NCBI GenBank assembly: GCA_964059195.1
Contig: CAXKWD010000001.1
Coordinates: forward strand, 221,844,484-221,908,483
DNA length: 64,000 nucleotides
From: Ectobius pallidus
Taxonomy: Eukaryota > Arthropoda > Insecta > Blattodea > Ectobiidae
Direction of reading: 5' to 3'
Shown: piece after piece, positions 58,650 to 64,000 of the stretch
Layout: each line of letters begins with the position of its first letter
How positions within the stretch are numbered: position 1 is the stretch's first letter
Notes under the pieces: generated by a model
What the model was told of the DNA's origin: nothing
Seen by the model: the letters and a program-made list of their open reading frames with translations, nothing else
The model's database searches: none
Program-made: the position numbers and the translations under genes

Positions 58650-59045
58650 GCAAGCAGCAGCGTCGCCAGGAATTTTGTTAAGGGGGTGCAAAATCAATTT
58701 CGGACCTCAATTTCAAATGATTAGGCTAAACACATTAATATTCACTTAGTTAACCGGATCGTTATTTTGAACCCAAGCTGAATTCGACGAGGCTACAAAG
58801 TTTTTTAAGTTAACAGAATACGCTCTTTTGAGCAATGACCTTGGTGAGATATTATTATAAATACGTATTATAGTTATAATTAGCTAATACTTGCTAAACT
58901 CATTATAAAGTAATTCTATTTTTTTATTCTCCATGCTACAACTGTAGGTTGACAAAGAGTACCACAAATAAATATATCCATAAGGCAATCCAAGGGGGGG
59001 CAGTTGCCCCCCCTTGCCCCCCCATGCCGACGCCCATGCCTGCAA
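58650..59045. repeat. G-rich-ended repeat
   Basis: It starts GCAGCGTCGCCAGGAATTTT and ends with GGGGGGGCAGTTGCCCCCCC and CATGCCGACGCCCATGCC. The paired G/C runs form a small palindrome. It probably is a transposon fragment of unknown class. Confidence 0.5.
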
Positions 59046-59188
59046 GCGGTCTTTCTAATGTGTGGTAACTTACAACCCCTCAATAAAACAATAACCCTGA
59101 TACAACAATACAATCTGCTATGTCCCACAAATCATTATACGGAGTTTTGACTGTATTTTATAAATATCTGTGATAAATTCTCTCTTAC

Positions 59189-59278
59189 CTTCAAGCTTTG
59201 CTTCTTCTGTAGGCGCTGAAGACTTGAGAATTCAGGGGAACTGTGGTGACGTTCAAAACGACAGTCTTCTGTTTTATA
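59189..59278 (-). promoter_or_regulatory. Exon 1 and TATA promoter of gene 8 (copy k)
   Basis: TATAAAA is at 59272-59278 (minus). The leader ends CTTGAAG before donor GTAAGAG (last exon base 59189), so the leader ATG seen in other copies is AAG here. The exon 2 ATG must then start translation. Confidence 0.7.
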
Positions 59279-59469
59279 GACCAAAGCCCACATAGTTCAT
59301 CATTAAAATAATTTTTATAGTCTTGGAGGCTTTGATAAGCAAAATCATATTAAATGAAAATATAATTAATGAAGCTTAATGTTCAAGATCATAATATTTG
59401 AAATAAGGAATATAAATTACCTTTTAGGTATGAAATGAGTTTTAATGATGTACAAAAAACATTTTATCA

Positions 59470-60090
59470 TAGGTAATCCCACGAGAGTTGACGAGTTTAT
59501 CGATAGATAAATTTATCTGATGCAACTCGTAAACTCGAGTTGGATTTATTAAGACTATTCCATGAATAAAAATACAACAGATTATACAAATAATAATAAC
59601 TTTCTTGCTTTGTTGTACAAAAACAAAACTAACAGCTGCGAGATCACGGCATACTGTGAATTAACCATCCATGAATTAATTCGAGTTACTATGTTGTGAC
59701 CAGTGCTATCAATGGTGCATATAAGACATATAAGACATTCAGGTAAGCTAACAGCAGAACAGAATAAAAGCACACGAACTGGCTTACACCGAATCGAAAT
59801 TGTGTTCTTAATCAATGTACATTTCTATTATTTCAATTTCCAAACGAATTATGTTGTATGAAATAATCTGTTTTCGTGCCGCTTAGTGGCACCATCTGAC
59901 TATTAATCACTGCACACTGATACTTGCGTCTCCAGTTACGACCAGACCATTTTACCCGATAAAATGCCATCCTCGCGATTCCTACAAGAATATCGCAAGA
60001 TAAACGGCCGTGATTGGTCTACATCCGAGAAATTGCTAAACGTTATTGGTCAATATCAAACACGCGGCGTATGAGTGGAATAGTCAATGT
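59470..60090. other. Insertion of unknown type in array upstream flank
   Basis: The paralogous flank at 33865-33900 runs straight through, so about 620 bp were inserted here. It contains CTCGTAAACTCGAGTTGG and GGCCGTGATTGGTCTACATC. No coding or clear terminal repeats were found. Confidence 0.4.
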
Positions 60091-60189
60091 AACTTATGAT
60101 GATAAGATCGCCTTAGTAAGAACTTGGTAGAGCATTGAAAATGCATTTTATTTTCCTCTGCCCTTACAATAGGTAGCCTACTATAGGTA

Positions 60190-60455
60190 CAGGTAGGGGG
60201 AAAAAAGCGGACCGACTCTTGTAGCTGATTTCAGAGCCTTGTGATACGTAAATAAATGTAAGAGATGTAACAGGAAAGTTTGTTTTCACAAGCAATGCAA
60301 ATTACGTGAAATTATTTCTCAATTCAAGCAATTTATCGGCTGTAGAACAAATTTCAATACATTCCATACTATCCTGTGAATGCCGCTAGGCATGCGCAGT
60401 GGCTCATATCGGCAACTTATATATTTTAGTAGGTCCGCTTTTTTTTCCCTATCTG
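60190..60455. mobile_element. Palindromic TA-type MITE, copy 2
   Basis: Ends CAGGTAGGGGGAAAAAAGCG and CGCTTTTTTTTCCCTATCTG lie between TA (60188-89) and TA (60456-57). The empty site CTATAGGTACATGAA is present at 33975-33987 in the paralogous flank. Its left arm is less complete than in copy 1. Confidence 0.8.
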
Positions 60456-60509
60456 TACATGAAGTATTCTGTTGTACTCCGATATTCCATGTCGTGTTTT
60501 CAACATAAA

Positions 60510-60950
60510 TACGAAAAGTAATGCACATTTTTTTAAAAAAAAAAAAAGTTTAATAGGTACAATTACAAACAAATGCACACATGAAAGGACATATTTTGTC
60601 TATTTTTCTACATAGTCGCAAAGTTTATAAACACATTTCTTCCATCGTGATACCAGTTTCAAAATATCCTGTTCGCAGCAGTCCGTTCGGTTGGAGTATA
60701 GCCATCTATCCCAGAATACTGTCTCAAGCACTTTATGAGCAGACTGAGTCACTTTGAATTCTTTTATTTGCCGGGAAAGCAGCATGTTTCCACTCCATAG
60801 AGGACTTCTTTGTTTCGGGCGTGTAATGGTTCGCCCACGACTCATCACCAGTGACTCTCTGAAGAGAGTCATGCCCTTCTGCAGCATTAGGCCTATGTGC
60901 GGTAAGAGTTTCCGTGCTGTTATGAATTTACTTACGCCACACCTCATAAT
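60510..60950 (-). pseudogene. Mariner-like transposase fragment, C-terminal half
   Basis: The minus frame at 60947-60600 reads RESLVMSRGRTITRPKQRSP, then MLLSRQIKEFKVTQSAHKV and TVFWD, the middle of a mariner transposase. It jumps by deletion to LKLVSRWKKCVYKLCDYVEK at the C-terminus. The Asp expected before ES and the rest of the catalytic domain are lost. Dead. Confidence 0.7.
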
Positions 60951-60954
60951 AAGC

Positions 60955-61256
60955 CTTTATGGACAAGGCCCCCCCCCCAGGACAAATATTCGGTTCGCAT
61001 AACAATAAACAATTGCGAATCACTTTCTGAAATAAACATCTATCTTCAAGAATGTATATACATAATATTTCCAGGTAATATCACAATTAATATAATTAAA
61101 TTAATATAAATAATCATCGTGCAAAAAATAGCATGCAATACTCGTGCCGTAAGCGCATAACCGATCTCGGAAATTTGAAAAAACTAGGCGCCTCGTTTTT
61201 TCAAACTATTTCCACGATCCGTATGCATCGCTTACGGTACTTGTATCGCAATATAC
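60955..61256 (-). mobile_element. Hairpin element Z, copy 5 (minus, truncated)
   Basis: The reverse complement starts TATAGTATATTGCGATACAA at about 61260 and includes the GCCGTAAGCG hairpin. It is truncated against the mariner at 60955. Confidence 0.6.
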
Positions 61257-61410
61257 TATATTTGAATAATTTCTATCAATAAATTATCTTAAGCCACTAA
61301 TTTAACATACGAGGCGTGTTCATAAAGTAAGTAGGCCTACCGTTTAAGGGGACATACAACTTTCGATGCTGAAAAATAGGTGAAGTTTCATTTTTTTCCC
61401 TCAGCAATGA

Positions 61411-62305
61411 ATTATTAAGTGCCAGTATGGTGAGATTGTGTGGGAGACGAAAAAATGTCTGTCCGTCTGTCTGTCTGTCCGTGCGTCTGTACGCACCATA
61501 ACTCAAGTACGCTTTTTCGGATTTTCATGAAACTTTGTATAAACATTCATAATGTCGATGGGAAGAACCCTATTGATATTGAACCAAATCGGTTCACCGG
61601 TACCGGAGTAATGCCCAATTTAGTGCCTATTTTAATAGATTATGGCGCCTTTCTATGAGAAAGGCGCCATCACTCAAATACGCTGTAACGGATTTCCATG
61701 AAACTAGGTAAACCCATTTATGACGTCCATGAGAAGTGCCCTATTGAATTTGAACCTAATCTGTTGACCGGTACCGGAGTAAAACCTAATTTAGTGTATA
61801 TTTTAAAGACGCGGTACCTCAAATACGCTTTACCGGATTTTTATGACACTTGGTATACACATTTACAATGTCCGTGGGAAGACGTCTATTCATAATGGAT
61901 AAAATCGGTTGATCTGTTTCGGAGTAATGCTCAATTTAGTGCCTATTTTATGGCAATATACGTATTCGAAAGAATTTATAAAAAGAATGAAAATCAGTTA
62001 TCTTGACAACATAGCCTATTGTTTTACTGTGATCTTATAAGGCCTTGGAAATTAAAATACAGGTAGCTATGACAAAAAACACTATTGTTTTACATGCGCT
62101 TATCCAACTAGACCGTTAAAATGACCCAGGTGGCCGAGATGGTAGACCTTTCTTCTTCCGTAAGCCCTGCTTAATGAATAAATCTGGAGCTTAACTTGGA
62201 AATCAATTTAAAAAAAAAACATATTCTGCATATCATAATTGCAGTCATAACTGATTAAACAAAAACATACTGGCACTTTTTTACATCAGTTTACCTGATT
62301 TTATT
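61411..62305 (+). repeat. Composite repeat, copy 4 (shortened)
   Basis: AAGTGCCAGTATG (61417-61429) pairs with CATACTGGCACTT (62266-62278). About three tandem units, a GGCGCC hairpin (61645-61674), and a truncated SINE head (B box missing near 62140) are present. Confidence 0.7.
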
Positions 62306-62333
62306 GTTCTGTAGCCTTGTAATCTGGAATGCT

Positions 62334-62843
62334 GTATATTGACTAGTTCTACAATTGCCTTACTATTTTCATAATTAATTTTACTATTACAGTTATGGGT
62401 AATTATCATTACGAAATGGCAGCCAAATTTTGTGCACTGATAATTTTCATAAATACCAATATTTCCGAGTGATTCTTTTTCTATCTGTTCGTAAATATTA
62501 TATGAACAACATAATCTAGAATCTTTGGATTATCTGCAGTACAAGTATTTTTAAAAATAATACATCACTTGTTAATTTTTTTTACATATTTTTTACATCA
62601 GAATTTTTAAAAGTAAAGTATTAAAGTTACATAAATTATTGTAGATAGTGTTGTTCACTAACATCAAATATACTTGCATGCAAAATTTCACTGCAATATG
62701 TTAATAAATGCTTGAGTTATGAGGGAAACGGCATTTCAGTGCACAAAAGTTGGCTGCCATTTTGTAATGATATTTACCCATTAACTGTAATAGTTAAATT
62801 AATTCTGAAAATAGTATGCAATTGTAGAACTAGTCAATATAGA
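62334..62843. repeat. Foldback with about 105-bp arms
   Basis: TATATTGACTAGTTCTACAA (62334) onwards is inverted at TTGTAGAACTAGTCAATATA ending 62843. Arms also share TGGCAGCCAAATTTTGTGCA / TGCACAAAAGTTGGCTGCCA. It is part of the element bounded at 61350 and 62873. Confidence 0.7.
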
Positions 62844-63194
62844 GCATAGCATCGAAAGCTGTATGTCCTACATTAAATATTTTGCCGCTGCAGCGTTGCA
62901 GTCGCAGTTCTGAGCGTTCCTCCTTTCGTTAGGAAGCCAGACGGAGGTGTAAGCGATCGTCACTTTGTGTTTTCAAAACAATCGAACGACCCACCGACTG
63001 TCAAGTCAGATTAGTGATTATTTTTTTGAATGAAAGAAATGTTACGCCAGCAAACATTCATCGCCAAATGTGTGAGGTTTATGTGGAAAGAATAATTAGT
63101 GATGGAATGGTGAGGAAGTGGGTTAGACAGTTTAACGTTTCATGTATTTTCTGTATTTTTGTAATGCAATTATTTTGTTATTGGAAATAATTGT

Positions 63195-63530
63195 GAAAAA
63201 TTATCTCTCACCATCAATCTCTTAGGTTTAGATAGTCACAATCTTTTATTCAGTTATCAAAAACAAATTAAACTGAAAAATTAATGAAGTGTAATGTAAT
63301 GAAGCTTGATCATTAAAAAACAGTGGAATATAAAATGTGATTAGATTACAATAAAGGCTTAACTATATAGAGACTCATAACATTTTATGAACACCGTTTA
63401 TGACAAGAATTCTTACAAGGCTATAATTTATCTCTACATGTTCTTCTTCTGGATTGAATTTAATTTTCATGTGAAGTATAAATTCGAGATATTTTGCAGA
63501 ATAAATTTATTTGATAAATAATCTATTACT
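63195..63530 (-). pseudogene. Array unit remnant with exon 1 deleted
   Basis: The intron side (CTCTCACCATCAA) joins directly to the upstream flank (TCTTAGGTTTAGATAGTCAC). The leader and TATA box are gone. The upstream flank continues to about 63530. It shows that at least one more unit existed to the right. Confidence 0.6.
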
Positions 63531-63559
63531 AATATTTCTTTCCTACAAATTCTATTCAC

Positions 63560-63965
63560 TCCTCTCACGCAGCGGGCCCGGGTTCGATTCCTGGTCGGGA
63601 CAAGTTACCTGGGTGAGGTTTTTTCTGGGGTTTTTCCTTACCTGTCGGGTAACTTTAGGTTCTTGTGGTCCCCGGATATCATCTGGCCGTCATTATCATC
63701 TTCATCCCATCCTCGCCTTGTTTGGAGTGAGTGTGTGTTTGTGAATGGTGTGTCTCGTCCTAAGTGTTCGTGTTGTCTCGGAGGTGGCCCCGGCATTGGG
63801 CTGATCACTTCCGGGGAGGACCTCCTTGTCCTTGTCTGGTCAAAAAAGCATGTATGAAATCCAAAGATAATCCCTCGGCCGACAGGTCGCGGCCCTGTAA
63901 GGCCCGGGCGGCCTGTGTCGCTTAGATCCTAAAAGGGAGAGGTGAAACTAAGATAAAGAATGAAA
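63560..63965 (+). mobile_element. Long tRNA-derived SINE, copy 2
   Basis: It matches 33450-33850 from CCTCTCACGCAGCGGGCCCG on, with B box GGGTTCGATTCC. The first part of the tRNA-like head is missing. It ends in an AGATAAAGAATGAAAA tail. Confidence 0.7.
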
Positions 63966-64000
63966 ACTATCCTATACAGATATCATCATAGTACTTTTAC

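Larger units (their letters stand above)
56918..59153. mobile_element. Pogo/Tigger-like shell with nested insertions
   Basis: The ends are CAGTCAAACCTCTGTATAACG at left and, at right, CGGAGTTTTGACTG, its inverted match. TA flanks both (56916-17 and 59154-55). The interior is occupied by a MITE (57291-57700), a foldback (57981-58634) and a G-rich repeat (58650-59040). No transposase frame survives. Confidence 0.6.
61310..63139 (+). pseudogene. Mariner 5' region split by nested insertions
   Basis: A mariner-like end (CGAGGCGTGTTCATAAAGTA, after TA) at 61310 is followed by an insertion bounded by inverted GGACATACAACTTTCGATGC (61350) and its match ending 62873. After it, 62990-63139 encodes the N-terminal helix-turn-helix (ERNVTPANIHRQMCEVYVER, VRKWVRQF). 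The frame stops there, and array flank resumes at about 63140. Catalytic domain absent. Confidence 0.6.

Overview
The window looks like insect nuclear DNA dominated by transposon debris. It is AT-rich, has exon-intron genes with GT..AG junctions and AATAAA poly(A) signals, and is full of mariner, hAT, Harbinger, Helitron, LINE and tRNA-derived SINE remnants plus long (AAT)n runs. The style of the repeats suggests a large hemimetabolous insect genome, possibly a cockroach, but that is an impression and not proof. No conserved housekeeping gene is visible.

The one recognisable gene system is a tandem array on the minus strand of small secreted cysteine-rich peptide genes. Each unit has a TATA-driven exon 1 (mostly 5'UTR, often ending in ATG at the splice donor), exon 2 (61-64 nt, an almost invariant signal peptide starting MKLVLLLF, phase-1 donor GTAAGT), and exon 3 (a divergent mature peptide with C-x5-C-P-x-G-x2-C-x(4-10)-C, usually a Pro/Gln/Trp/Tyr-rich tail, then 3'UTR with AATAAAG). 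Eight units have exon 2 and exon 3 paired and readable. Their coding spans are 12722-14975, 19883-21648, 24037-24276, 31751-32024, 38061-38365, 41350-41647, 46834-47164 and 54532-54825. There are also orphan or truncated exon 3 copies (about 5478, 5909-6042, 6165-6365, 19526, 29140-29351) and surplus exon 1/promoter copies (2324, 4183, 36163). The peptides match no family I can name with confidence. The core Cys spacing recalls the first half of Dickkopf-N-type domains. Function is unknown; defence, reproductive or chemosensory secretion are all possible.

Layout. 1-5200: Helitron 3' end, two orphan promoters, LINE end, a tRNA-like foldback, a mariner remnant. 5200-6400: orphan terminal exons. 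6400-12520: gene-free, with Helitron-B, a composite repeat, LINE, hairpin element and Harbinger. 12660-16390: gene 1. 16790-19600: repeats. 19829-23381: gene 2. 23980-27288: gene 3. 27300-31700: repeats and a broken exon 3. 31733-33235: gene 4, with a second upstream promoter at 36163. 36635-39990: gene 5 between two oppositely oriented Helitron-A copies. 41296-44154: gene 6. 44330-46215: hairpin element and mariner foldback. 46780-48318: gene 7. 48616-54140: Helitron-B, LINE and a 3.1 kb nested foldback. 54478-59278: gene 8, with intron 1 swollen by hAT, hairpin and pogo-like insertions. 59280-64000: remnants of another array unit plus mobile elements.

Because the array units are paralogous, several insertions can be compared with an empty site elsewhere in the same window. 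This fixes target sites for a Helitron (A|T), a Harbinger-like element (TTA), a hAT-like element (8 bp) and a TA-type MITE. All exon models come from reading splice signals and aligning the paralogues by eye; no search or transcript data were used.
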